Positions 22,164-30,256 of a stretch of 32,151 nucleotides of DNA are shown one piece after another. The translations under genes and the position numbers were made by a program. The notes under the pieces were generated by a model. The model was not told the DNA's origin and did no database searches. It saw only the letters and a program-made list of their open reading frames with translations. Position 1 is the stretch's first letter, and each line of letters starts with the position of its first letter. Source of the DNA: Competibacteraceae bacterium UBA3908 (GTDB lineage Bacteria > Pseudomonadota > Gammaproteobacteria > Competibacterales > Competibacteraceae); contig DGFE01000060.1 of assembly GCA_002391525.1 (NCBI GenBank), positions 5,121 through 37,271 of the forward strand, read 5' to 3'.

Positions 22164-22502
22164 TCACGGATCGCGAGCGCCCTGCGTCAGTGCTTCCAGT
22201 GCCGCCGGTCCACAGGCGTCGCCGTCCAACGCCTGTTCCAGCCGGGCGATGCGCTCGCGCAGGTGTTCGTTGACCGCTTCCTGTTGGGCCAGCAGCGCCA
22301 CGCCATCCAGTTCCATGGATCGACCAGCGAGTCGCAGGTCGCTTCCGGCATCGCTTCCCGCGTCGCCGAACAGCCAGCCGGCCACGATGCCGCACAGCAG
22401 AACCGCCAGCGCCGCCACGCCCCAGACCCAAGCCCGCTGGTAACGGGGAATCGCCGCTTCTTCGGCGTAAACCGTAAACTGTGCATGTTCCTGCCTGGTC
22501 AT
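22164..22502 (-). CDS. Small membrane protein with coiled-coil C-terminus
   Basis: The 112 residues contain one membrane span (about 24-46: AWVWGVAALAVLLCGIVAGWLF) after a short, fairly acidic N-terminus. They then have a region likely to form a short coiled coil (LAQQEAVNEHLRERIARLEQAL). No known domain was recognised. GAGGAA lies about 7 bases before the ATG at 22502. Its start is 9 bases after the stop of the SrfA-like gene, so the two are surely co-transcribed, and it may be a partner of that bitopic protein. It is too short for a firm family call. Confidence 0.7.
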   Translation of the reverse strand: MTRQEHAQFTVYAEEAAIPRYQRAWVWGVAALAVLLCGIVAGWLFGDAGSDAGSDLRLAGRSMELDGVALLAQQEAVNEHLRERIARLEQALDGDACGPAALEALTQGARDP

Positions 22503-22511
22503 GGGATTTCC

Positions 22512-24422
22512 TCAGCGTCTCACCGTGAAGGTCGTGACCGGCGTCACCGCGTTGGGACGGACTACGCCCTTGAAAACCGATTCCTGACCACCCCGGCTCA
22601 AACGCACCTGAAACGGCGTTTCCAGGAGACGTTCCTCGTCCTTGCGCGGGACATAGCGAACCGCGATTTCGTAAGCGCCCGGCCCGGCCTTGCCAGCAGG
22701 CCAGAAAGCGTTCTCCACGGGACGGTCGCTCAAGCTGCCACGGGAGATATTGGCGTCCACATCCAGGGTTCCGCCGCACTCGGCGGGATTGCGAAAATCC
22801 AGTTGTCGCCCCGACGGACAGCGCACCACCAAATCGAGATCGCCCTGGGTGTTCCACAGCAAGGTTACCGTGATTTCGCCCGTCGTCGCGCCGGTCTCCG
22901 ACATGCGGTCGGCAAATTCCCGGCGCTCCTCGGGCGTCGGCTCCACCTTGACCGGCGGTTGCTGCCGCAACGATGCAACCAGCGCGGAATCACCTCCGGT
23001 CAGGGCTTCCTCCAGGGTCCGCGCCGGCGGTTCCACGCTCGCCGGCGGGGGAGATTCGGAAGTCGTCGGCGGTGGGCCGACGGCCTCCGGTGGCTTGACA
23101 GCACCCGTTGGCGACGGCTGCGTCGCCGGGGTCGGCACCCCGCGTTCGGGAGAGGTCGATTCCGTCCGCGCCACTTCGACCGGCGCACCGCCGGATTCCC
23201 GACCAGGTGAAGCGGATGGAACCGCCACCCGGTCGGGGGCCGAGACCGGCGCGTCCGGCTCCCGCCTGCCACCGCCTCCAGCCGGGATAACCGGCGACAA
23301 GCGTTCACCGCCGGCGGACGGGGTTGGAATCGTACCCGCGACATCTGCCCCGCCAGGAGCGGGAACGACGGCTGGCGCGTCCGCTCCGGTCGGCAAGGGA
23401 CATTGGCCGCGTCGCCCAGTCAGCCGCACCAACAACCGTTCGAGTCGAACCCGCAATTCCGCCTCGGTTCGTTGGGCTTGGGTCAGGGCGCCGCCAGGTT
23501 CCATATCCGCCGTTGATCGCGCCGTTTCATCGGCGACGGGCAACGACCGCTCTCTTCCCAGCCCCCAATACGCCGCGAACAGCGCCAGCAACAGCGCGAT
23601 GGCCGCCACGCTCCAGAAATACCGCGAACCGACCACCACGTAACGCAGCGGCGACGCCGGCGCGGATTCCGGGATCGGCGGTGGTTCGAGCCCGGTGGCC
23701 ACCGATGGGGATTCGAGCTGCGCTGGCGGTTCCGAGCCGGTCCTGGCCGCGCCCGCGGACGGCTCGGACGGTTCCGCCACCGGCTCCGGCGGCGGTGGGA
23801 AGGGTTCGACTTGCCGTTCGGTTTCGAGCGGCGATTCGGCTGCCGGGGCGGACTTCGGCGCGGTCATGGCCAGCTCGGGGATGGCGATTTCCGGCACCGC
23901 CACGTCGCGCACCGGTTCGGTCGATCCCTTCGACGGCGTCGGAGGCCGAGCCGAGCCGCCCGGCGCTTCCCAGGGCCGGTCCGGCGCGAAACCCCAGCCG
24001 GTGACGACGGGCCGACCATCGACCCGAAACAGTTCGGTCTCCGCCGGCGCGGCCAACACGGTCCGCAGAATCGCTCCCAGTTGCATTCGGCGGGAATCGT
24101 CGGAAGCGGCGTAGCGTTCCGCCAATTCCCGCCCACGACCGAGCAGTTCCTCGACTCGAGCGAGAATCGACCGACGTTCCTCGTCGGGCAGTTCGCTCAA
24201 CGCCGCCGGTTGGTGATCGGGATCGCCCTGGGTGTACCAATCGATGCGATTCCTGGCGCGATCCACCACCGGTTCGGCCAGCAAAAGCGCCGCGTCCGGC
24301 TCCAACTCGCTGGCCAGCACCGCCCGGATTTGCGGATACAGGGCATGCAACGGCTGGCCGAAACCACCCGCCTCCCGTACCCCCTCGAAGGAATCACTCT
24401 TCAGCAGCAGCTGCTCGATCAT
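22512..24422 (-). CDS. SrfA-like bitopic membrane protein with periplasmic beta-domain
   Basis: The 636-residue protein has three parts. The N-terminal soluble part (about 1-150) ends with ELFRVDGRPVVTGWGF, reminiscent of SrfA-family proteins. A Pro/Glu-rich linker holding AVPEIAIPELA (about 174-184) leads to a membrane span (about 270-287). After a second long Pro/Ser/Thr-rich linker comes a C-terminal domain of about 120 residues (ITVTLLWNTQGDLDLVVRCPSG, then LDVDANI and AGPGAYEIAVRYV). This domain resembles DUF2135/YfaP-type beta-sandwich domains. The frame opens with ATG at 24500, overlapping the previous gene's stop, but ATG 24422 has a GAGGGG 9 bases upstream and gives a cleaner N-terminus. 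The name SrfA-like rests on gene context and weak motif memory. Confidence 0.6.
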   Translation of the reverse strand: MIEQLLLKSDSFEGVREAGGFGQPLHALYPQIRAVLASELEPDAALLLAEPVVDRARNRIDWYTQGDPDHQPAALSELPDEERRSILARVEELLGRGRELAERYAASDDSRRMQLGAILRTVLAAPAETELFRVDGRPVVTGWGFAPDRPWEAPGGSARPPTPSKGSTEPVRDVAVPEIAIPELAMTAPKSAPAAESPLETERQVEPFPPPPEPVAEPSEPSAGAARTGSEPPAQLESPSVATGLEPPPIPESAPASPLRYVVVGSRYFWSVAAIALLLALFAAYWGLGRERSLPVADETARSTADMEPGGALTQAQRTEAELRVRLERLLVRLTGRRGQCPLPTGADAPAVVPAPGGADVAGTIPTPSAGGERLSPVIPAGGGGRREPDAPVSAPDRVAVPSASPGRESGGAPVEVARTESTSPERGVPTPATQPSPTGAVKPPEAVGPPPTTSESPPPASVEPPARTLEEALTGGDSALVASLRQQPPVKVEPTPEERREFADRMSETGATTGEITVTLLWNTQGDLDLVVRCPSGRQLDFRNPAECGGTLDVDANISRGSLSDRPVENAFWPAGKAGPGAYEIAVRYVPRKDEERLLETPFQVRLSRGGQESVFKGVVRPNAVTPVTTFTVRR

Positions 24423-24496
24423 GTCCGCCCGCCCCTCGCGACCCTTATCCGCTCGCTCACTCCGCGCCGTCCCGGAGCCGACCGTCGCCGGCCCTC

Positions 24497-24976
24497 TCAC
24501 CTGGCTGACGCATTCTCCACCGCCGTTGGCGGCGGCGGAGCGGCGGTTTCGGTGGTTTCGGTCAGCGCAATATCGACGCCGCCACCGCCCAGCGTAAGCT
24601 CGATACCGTGTTGCACATTCTGTAGATAGAGCGTGACGCCTTTTTCGTTGCGCAACAGGGCGCCGCCGCCGCCCTGGCCCAAGGTGAACGCCCCCTCGAC
24701 CGCGACATAGCGACCGTTGAAATCGGCCAAATCCCGCAGGCGGTAGACATGGCCGAGCGCGCTCACCCGAGTGACGCCCAAGGTCGCGACCTTAATTCCC
24801 GACAACGAGAACGGATACCGTCGTTCCTGAAAGTCCAGCGTACCCCGGCCCTGACTGAAGCCGAACAGCAGGCCGAACGAGGTACTGGAAAATTCCAGTC
24901 GGGCATCGGGACGCGCGTCCTGGGCCAACGCCGCTCCCGCCCCCACGGCCAACACCGCCATCAAGATCAATCGCAT
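24497..24976 (-). CDS. Small exported protein, glycine-rich
   Basis: The 159-residue protein has a clear signal peptide (MRLILMAVLAVGAGAALA, cut before QDAR). The mature part appears beta-rich (SFGLLFGFSQGRGTLDFQE, YPFSLSGIKVATLGVTRV, GHVYRLRDLADFNGRYVAV) with a GQGGGGALL turn and a hydrophobic strand YLQNVQHGIELTLGGGGVDI. Similar small exported proteins with 'GxVYxLxxLxDFxGxY' occur across proteobacteria, but no function is known to me. The frame opens at 25018; ATG 24976, preceded by GGGAGAAA, gives the signal peptide. It follows the TAXI gene by 22 bases and overlaps the long alternative start of the next gene. Confidence 0.75.
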   Translation of the reverse strand: MRLILMAVLAVGAGAALAQDARPDARLEFSSTSFGLLFGFSQGRGTLDFQERRYPFSLSGIKVATLGVTRVSALGHVYRLRDLADFNGRYVAVEGAFTLGQGGGGALLRNEKGVTLYLQNVQHGIELTLGGGGVDIALTETTETAAPPPPTAVENASAR

Positions 24977-24998
24977 CGGCTTTCTCCCGTGAAACAAC

Positions 24999-26051
24999 TC
25001 AGGCCGCCGGAATCGCATGTCGGGGCCACTCGTGCAGGTTCAGCAGCATCTTTTCCAGCTGGCGAGTGAGATCCACTTCCGAGCCGCCCCCCTTGTCGCT
25101 GCGCGAACAGGTATCCAATGGCCACACACCCACCTTCTCGTCCAGGTTGACTTCCTTCCACTTGGGATGGCCGGTCTGCCGCAGTTGGCCGATATTGGAG
25201 CGGATGGCCTGGCCCAGCTTGCCCAACTGCTGGCAGCGCCGGACGAAATAAGGCGTCTGCCTGCCGGAAAAATCGAAGCTCATCAACACCGCCTTGACCG
25301 CGATGGTCGATACGTCGCCGGCCAGCCATTCATAATCGGCCTGGCCGATCCGGGCGGGCTGGTATTCACGCAGCATGCGCGGGTCGTCCAGCGGCACGAA
25401 ATGCACGTTTGCCAGCAGCGGCGCGAACTCCGGCTTGGTGATCAGATTGCCGACCTTGGTGAACAGGTTGACGGGCTTGCCGGCGACGTAGAAGGTGGCG
25501 TCGGCCTCCCCCTTGAGCACGGCGGTCACCCCTTGCAGCGGCGGCATGTTCAACAGTTCGGCGGGTTTCACGCCGGTCAGTTGCAACAGATTCATCGCCG
25601 TTAACCAGGTACCGCTGCCCTGTTCCCCCACCACCACCCGCTTGCCCTGCAGGTCGTTGAACGACTGGATCGATTTGCTGGCGAACAGATGCACCTCTTC
25701 GTTGTAGAACGGGAAGATCAACCGCAACCGGCTGGCGACCTGACGCATTTCCGGGCTTTCGGAGCGGCTGAGAAAGCCCAGCACGTCGGATTGCACGATG
25801 CCGAAGGTGGCGTTCTCCCTGCTGTTGATGCGCTTGATGTTGTCGATGGAGCCCTGGGAATCCTTGACCAGAATATCCAGGCCGACGGTCTTGGCGACCC
25901 CGGCGATGTCGTTGCCGAACTGGATGTAGGTCCCGGTCTTGGAACCGGTGACCATGCCGATCTGTTTGGCATCGGTATCCTCGGCCATGACCGGCGTCAA
26001 CCCGCACAGGCCAACCAGAAACAACAAGCCGGCGAACAGCGGACGGTTCAT
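24999..26051 (-). CDS. TAXI-family (TRAP-type) periplasmic solute-binding protein
   Basis: The 350-residue protein has a signal peptide (about 1-23, ending VMA) and the TAXI-family start QIGMVTGSKTGTYIQFGNDIAG. Further family features are GSIDNIKRI, FGIVQSDVLGF, the VGEQGSGTWLTAMNLL block, and GEADATFYVAGKPV. TAXI proteins normally bind dicarboxylates or amino acids for a TRAP transporter with a fused membrane subunit (TRAP-4TM). No such membrane subunit lies in the window, so this may be an orphan binding or sensing protein. AGGAG precedes the ATG at 26051. It is embedded between two proteins of the SrfC-like block, 71 bases after one and 22 before the next, implying joint expression. Confidence 0.88.
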   Translation of the reverse strand: MNRPLFAGLLFLVGLCGLTPVMAEDTDAKQIGMVTGSKTGTYIQFGNDIAGVAKTVGLDILVKDSQGSIDNIKRINSRENATFGIVQSDVLGFLSRSESPEMRQVASRLRLIFPFYNEEVHLFASKSIQSFNDLQGKRVVVGEQGSGTWLTAMNLLQLTGVKPAELLNMPPLQGVTAVLKGEADATFYVAGKPVNLFTKVGNLITKPEFAPLLANVHFVPLDDPRMLREYQPARIGQADYEWLAGDVSTIAVKAVLMSFDFSGRQTPYFVRRCQQLGKLGQAIRSNIGQLRQTGHPKWKEVNLDEKVGVWPLDTCSRSDKGGGSEVDLTRQLEKMLLNLHEWPRHAIPAA

Positions 26052-26122
26052 AAGCGTGCTCCTATGCGAATGCGGTGATCACGTGGGATTTTCGTCGCGT
26101 CGACACCCCGCGCGAACCACGC

Positions 26123-27535
26123 TCAGGGTGATTTTCGTGGGCGCAGTCTTTGCTCCAATTCCTGCTCGGTCGGATCGAACTGTGATTTCAATTCATCCTC
26201 CAGGCTGCGACCGGAACCCGGTCGGGGTCGTGACGCTGGAGGGGGCGATACGGATCGCTCGCCGTCGGTGGGTGCCGCGGGCGGAATCGGACGAGTCACC
26301 GCCGGCGCGGCAGGCGGTGACGCAATCGCCGGCGCCGTGGTGGGCGGTGCGACCGGCGGCGCGACCGGCGCAACGGGCGGCGGCTCGGGCGCAACCGGCT
26401 GAACGGGCGCAACCGGCTTGGGCGCCGGAATCGGTTCCGGCGCGGGCCGGGGTTCCGGCGCGGGCCGGGGCTCGGGCGCTGGAATCGGTTCCGGCGCGGG
26501 CCGGGGTTCCGGCGCGGGCCGGGGCTCGGGGGAAACGGCAATGCCGCCAGCCGGCGCAGCCGGTTTATCGGCGACAGACCGCATCCCGCCCGCTTGGCGG
26601 CTGAACCACCACCATCCTCCCGCCGCCGTCGCCGCCAGTGCCACCAATACCAACAACCCGACGAGCGCCCCGGACAGTCCGCGCCGTTTCTGGCCGGTCG
26701 CCACGGTTGAATCCGACCCGGAAGATTGCGGCCCGAATTCCAGCCGGGAAGGTTCCGCGAGAGTCGGCGGCTCTCCGGTGGCAAGCAGCACCGTCGGTGT
26801 CGCCGCCGTTCTGGCGCGAGTCGTCTCACCCCCCCGACGCCCATCGATGTCGGGCGGGACGAGGCGTCCGGGCGCGGTCCGGGTCGGTTCCGCATCAGCC
26901 GGGATTATCGTATCTCGAACCAGCGGTTGCGCGTCCGGCGTCTCCGCCGGACTTGCGGAATCGTCCGGTCTCGATGCTTTGGATCGAGGGGGCGCCACGC
27001 GAGTCCGATCCTCGTCCGCCGCCTTGAGGCTGGCGCTCAGCTCGGGAATCGGCACATCGGGAATCGCCAGCTCCGCGCCGCTCACCTCCGGCAGTGGCGG
27101 CGGCTCCGGCATGGGCGGTTCCGGACGCGGCTTGGGACCGGCATCGACCCGCGTACCGCCGACCACCTGGCGCGCATCGCCGGCGCTACCCTCTTCGAGT
27201 TCCAGTTGCAGCGGCCAGACGAACGTCACCGTGGCAACCTCCGCCAAGCCCTGGCCGCGCACCGCCAGTCGATAGGGCATGTTCTCCAGCTGGAACACCA
27301 GATCGGGATGGATGACGAATTTCAGGACATCGCCGCTGTACCAGGCTTCCTCGGGTCGCAGCCAGTATTCCGCGCCCTGCCAGCCGTCCGGCCCCAGATG
27401 ATTGGCGGCGAACCCATGCCGGCTCAAGGCGAACTCGAACGTTTCCAGGCCGCGCGGCAGGCCGTCGAGCGTGACGATGGCGTGTCCCAGCGGGCGGGCT
27501 GGGTCTTCCGACACGCGAACCGAAAGCACGGCCAT
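26123..27535 (-). CDS. Bitopic membrane protein with Pro-rich PEPRPAPE repeats
   Basis: The 470-residue protein has an N-terminal, probably cytoplasmic beta-rich domain (1-115) and a Pro-rich linker containing AIPDVPIPELS (about 157-167), close to the motif in the 22512-24422 product. One membrane span follows (about 287-311, ending GGWWWF) and then an about 130-residue Pro/Ala tail with PEPRPAPE units. The last 25 residues (SLEDELKSQFDPTEQELEQRL) look helical and distinct from the repeats. No named family was recognised. The open frame begins with TTG at 27538, but ATG 27535 with GGAG 8 bases upstream is a better start. It lies 108 bases downstream of the SrfC-like gene, with a hairpin in between. 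Confidence 0.75.
   Translation of the reverse strand: MAVLSVRVSEDPARPLGHAIVTLDGLPRGLETFEFALSRHGFAANHLGPDGWQGAEYWLRPEEAWYSGDVLKFVIHPDLVFQLENMPYRLAVRGQGLAEVATVTFVWPLQLELEEGSAGDARQVVGGTRVDAGPKPRPEPPMPEPPPLPEVSGAELAIPDVPIPELSASLKAADEDRTRVAPPRSKASRPDDSASPAETPDAQPLVRDTIIPADAEPTRTAPGRLVPPDIDGRRGGETTRARTAATPTVLLATGEPPTLAEPSRLEFGPQSSGSDSTVATGQKRRGLSGALVGLLVLVALAATAAGGWWWFSRQAGGMRSVADKPAAPAGGIAVSPEPRPAPEPRPAPEPIPAPEPRPAPEPRPAPEPIPAPKPVAPVQPVAPEPPPVAPVAPPVAPPTTAPAIASPPAAPAVTRPIPPAAPTDGERSVSPPPASRPRPGSGRSLEDELKSQFDPTEQELEQRLRPRKSP
26421..26528 (-). repeat. 54-base tandem duplication encoding Pro-rich repeats
   Basis: Two adjacent 54-base units (26421-26474 and 26475-26528) differ by a single base and each encode PEPRPAPEPRPAPEPIPA. 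Such near-identity points to recent slippage or unequal crossover and possible length variation between strains. Confidence 0.92.
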
Positions 27536-27570
27536 CAAACATTCTCCGGGGGTTGTTTTTTTCGATCTGT

Positions 27571-27595
27571 GCCCGTCGATTCACTCACGACGGGC
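27571..27595 (-). promoter_or_regulatory. Perfect 8-base-pair hairpin upstream of the PEPRPAPE gene
   Basis: GCCCGTCG (27571-27578) and CGACGGGC (27588-27595) pair across a 9-base loop in the 108-base gap between the SrfC-like and repeat-protein genes. On the minus strand an A-run, not a T-run, follows. It is therefore probably not a terminator for the SrfC-like gene but may be an mRNA-stability hairpin or an operator. On the plus strand there is no gene to terminate. Confidence 0.55.
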
Positions 27596-27643
27596 GCGGT
27601 TCAATTGTAAGCGAAGCATGGACGGCTCGACGTGAAATTCGGC

Positions 27644-30256
27644 TCAGGCGGCGGGCCGCAATCGCGCCAGCAGTTCGCTCAGGCGCCGGTTGGCGGCGAG
27701 ATCCACCTCAACGCCGTCGCGGCTTTTGGCATTCCGCTCCACCAGATCGAGAAAGGCGCGAATCCAGTCGGTATAGTAATCCTGATCGTAAGTGGATTGC
27801 TGTTCGCTCAGTTGCGGACCGCCGCGCGGCACCGCCCGCGGTGGGAACACTGGCCGGGGGCCGCTCTCCACGGGTAGCACGGGCCGCTGTTCCGGCGCCA
27901 GCGCGTCGTAGCCCAGAAAATCCACGTAACGGTTGAGCAGGTTGGCGGTCAGCCGGGCCGGCAGCGCCACGATCTGCTCGAACTTCATGCGGAAACCGGT
28001 CACCTGCCGCACCAGCGTCTCGATTCGTTCCTCCAGCTTCAGCCGCTGCGCGCCACTGATCAGTTCCTTGACGAACTCGGCCATGTTCGCTTCCGGCACC
28101 CGGTAGTAATCGCACAGCGGCTTGTTGCCGCTCAGATCCTGCAGATCCCGCATCCATTCCGCCACGGCCTCGCGGGCGAACAGCGCCGCGTCGTCCCTGC
28201 GGGGCGCTTCGGTTGGGCCGGCGGCGGGCGCTCCCAGGCCCAGCAACGCCTTCATCTTCCCGGTGTCGACCGCCGTGCCGATGGTCGGGGCGCCGACCGC
28301 CTGCTTTTCGTCCGGCAGCCGGGTTTCGATGCGGTAATAGATGCCTTCCAGTTCGTCGCCATCGGCCTGCAAGGCGCGCAGCAATTCGCCGAAGCGCTGC
28401 TCGCCGGCGCAGTCGATCAGGCAACCGGCAACCTGCCGCGCCGCCGACCGGCGCTTTTCCAATTCCTGTTCGGGATTGTCGCTGACATAGTAATGGCCCA
28501 TGCGCTCGACCATCTGTTCCCGCAGTCGCGCCACCTGCCCGGCCAGCTGCTGGCGCTTGAGTTCGGGGTTGCACAGCGGACGCAGATTTTCGGCCAGATA
28601 GCTGACGCCGCCGTCGTTGAGCGCGAAGCCTGCCTCCCAGGCTTTTGCGGGATCCTGGAAATGCACGCTGGCGACGGCGTCCTTCAGAAAGGCTTCCCTG
28701 AACGCTTCGATTCGCTTGCGCTCGCCGGGCCGGACGCCGAGCTCACGGCCGTTCTCGTCGTAATCGAAGATATTCTTGGCCTTGAAATTGGGATTGCGCA
28801 ACCAGTAGCTGTTGCGGAATACGCCCCGCGTATCCCATTGCCGCGGCCAGTCGTGCTGCTTGCCGAAGAAGTTGAGCAGCGAACTTTCCAGCCGGGTGAT
28901 CCAGCGGCTTTCCGGGGAGCGCTCGCCGGCCTTTTCCTCGAACTCCATATCGAACTTGGTCAGCACCAGAAACAACGCGGTCGGCTGTTGTGCCCGTTGT
29001 TCCGGAGTCGCGCCGTGGGTGGAGACGATCCAGTCGAAGACCATCTCCGGCAGGGTCTTGACCTCCTGATTGCTGGGACCGATGCACAGCAGCATGCTGG
29101 TCAATTCCTGTTCGGCGCAGTACCGCTCGAACAGATAGGCCACCTTGCCGCGCAGGAACAGGCTTTGCAGAGCATCGCCGGTTTCGAGAAACGCCGGCAG
29201 GTCCTTGATCTGTTCGCGGGAACGCGCGCCGGGGAAGTCCAGCAGGTCGGTGTGCCGGAAGAAATCCCAGGGCTGCTCGCTGATCACGATCCGCAATTCG
29301 GCGATCAGCGCCGTCACCTCGCTGCGCGGCAGCGTCACCCGCGCGCCGCCGGCGCCGATCAGGGTCAGGGTTTCGCCGCCGCCGGTCCCCAGCCCCCTGA
29401 GGGTCTGCACGTCGATGATGCTCCGCTCGCGCGGCAGCAGCGCCTCCAGGCCGGCGTAGGCGTCGCTGGCGAAATTCAGCCCTTGCAAGCCGGTGTACAG
29501 GCGCGCGTAAAGTTGGCCGAACACCTCCACCCCTCCCCAGATCACGCCGAACAGCCTGACGCGATCCTGGATGCGCAAGCGTGGCGCCAGATGCGCGGCC
29601 TGTTCCCAGTAGCCGTGCCGCAGCAGGCGCACTCGCTCGAAGCCCTTGAAATAACGCTCGAAATAGGCTTGCAGATCGTAAACGTCCTCGACGGTCAGCG
29701 GGTCCACCGGCTGAGCCTGCGCCGCCTTGGCGAGTTCACCCAGCAGTTCGGTCAACTGGGCCTGGGTCAGCGGTTCGTCCTCGCTGTGATCGCAGTCGGC
29801 GTAATAGGTGTTGCCGAGAATCTTGATCAGGTCGGTCTGGGTCAGCAACCGCATCCGCACCGGCGCGGCGGGAGTCGTGTCCGACGCCGGTTGCAGGGTG
29901 AAGCGCGTGACCAGGCCGGTGGATTCGCGCCCGCCTTCCGGGTTGATGTCGCGGATGAAGTCGATTTCCTGGCCGGCGAAATCAGCCAGCAGCGGCGCGG
30001 CGCCCTTGCGCGCCAGCGCCGAGATCAGGTAAGACTTGCCGGACTGGCTGGGGCCGAAGACGCCGACGCACATGGGTCGTTGCACGGCCTGCTCCAGCCG
30101 TTGGGCCTGGGCGACGAGGCGGCGGAATTCCTTGGTCAGCCCGGCCTTTTCCTGGCGGACCCGTTCGGCGTTGTCGTCCAGCCAGGTCAGAAATTCGGTG
30201 CCGACCTGCTCCAGGGTATGGCAGGTGTCGCTGAGGGTGGCGTCGGTGGCGGTCAT
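27644..30256 (-). CDS. SrfC-like putative virulence factor, dynamin-like P-loop GTPase
   Basis: The 870-residue protein fits the 'putative virulence factor' (SrfC) family, whose molecular role is not settled. It has an N-terminal helical part and a P-loop GVFGPSQSGKSYL (GPSQSGKS at 68-75). A threonine-bearing ESTGLVTRF loop near 111-119 could be switch I. DFPG at 340-343 and TKFD at 433-436 sit where the G3 and G4 motifs of GTPases would be. The rest is mostly helical (LVRQVTGFRMKFEQIVALPARLTANLLNRYVDFLG), as expected of a dynamin-like stalk, but this is inference. The frame is open to 30721 inside the upstream gene; ATG 30256 overlaps that gene's stop by four bases (ATGA), and no ribosome-binding site is seen, so translation is probably coupled. 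Confidence 0.82.
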   Translation of the reverse strand: MTATDATLSDTCHTLEQVGTEFLTWLDDNAERVRQEKAGLTKEFRRLVAQAQRLEQAVQRPMCVGVFGPSQSGKSYLISALARKGAAPLLADFAGQEIDFIRDINPEGGRESTGLVTRFTLQPASDTTPAAPVRMRLLTQTDLIKILGNTYYADCDHSEDEPLTQAQLTELLGELAKAAQAQPVDPLTVEDVYDLQAYFERYFKGFERVRLLRHGYWEQAAHLAPRLRIQDRVRLFGVIWGGVEVFGQLYARLYTGLQGLNFASDAYAGLEALLPRERSIIDVQTLRGLGTGGGETLTLIGAGGARVTLPRSEVTALIAELRIVISEQPWDFFRHTDLLDFPGARSREQIKDLPAFLETGDALQSLFLRGKVAYLFERYCAEQELTSMLLCIGPSNQEVKTLPEMVFDWIVSTHGATPEQRAQQPTALFLVLTKFDMEFEEKAGERSPESRWITRLESSLLNFFGKQHDWPRQWDTRGVFRNSYWLRNPNFKAKNIFDYDENGRELGVRPGERKRIEAFREAFLKDAVASVHFQDPAKAWEAGFALNDGGVSYLAENLRPLCNPELKRQQLAGQVARLREQMVERMGHYYVSDNPEQELEKRRSAARQVAGCLIDCAGEQRFGELLRALQADGDELEGIYYRIETRLPDEKQAVGAPTIGTAVDTGKMKALLGLGAPAAGPTEAPRRDDAALFAREAVAEWMRDLQDLSGNKPLCDYYRVPEANMAEFVKELISGAQRLKLEERIETLVRQVTGFRMKFEQIVALPARLTANLLNRYVDFLGYDALAPEQRPVLPVESGPRPVFPPRAVPRGGPQLSEQQSTYDQDYYTDWIRAFLDLVERNAKSRDGVEVDLAANRRLSELLARLRPAA

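Noticed and set aside
26421..26528. CRISPR-like or mobile-element repeats.
   Set aside because: The units are adjacent, without spacers, lie in frame and encode Pro-rich repeats, so they are a coding tandem duplication.
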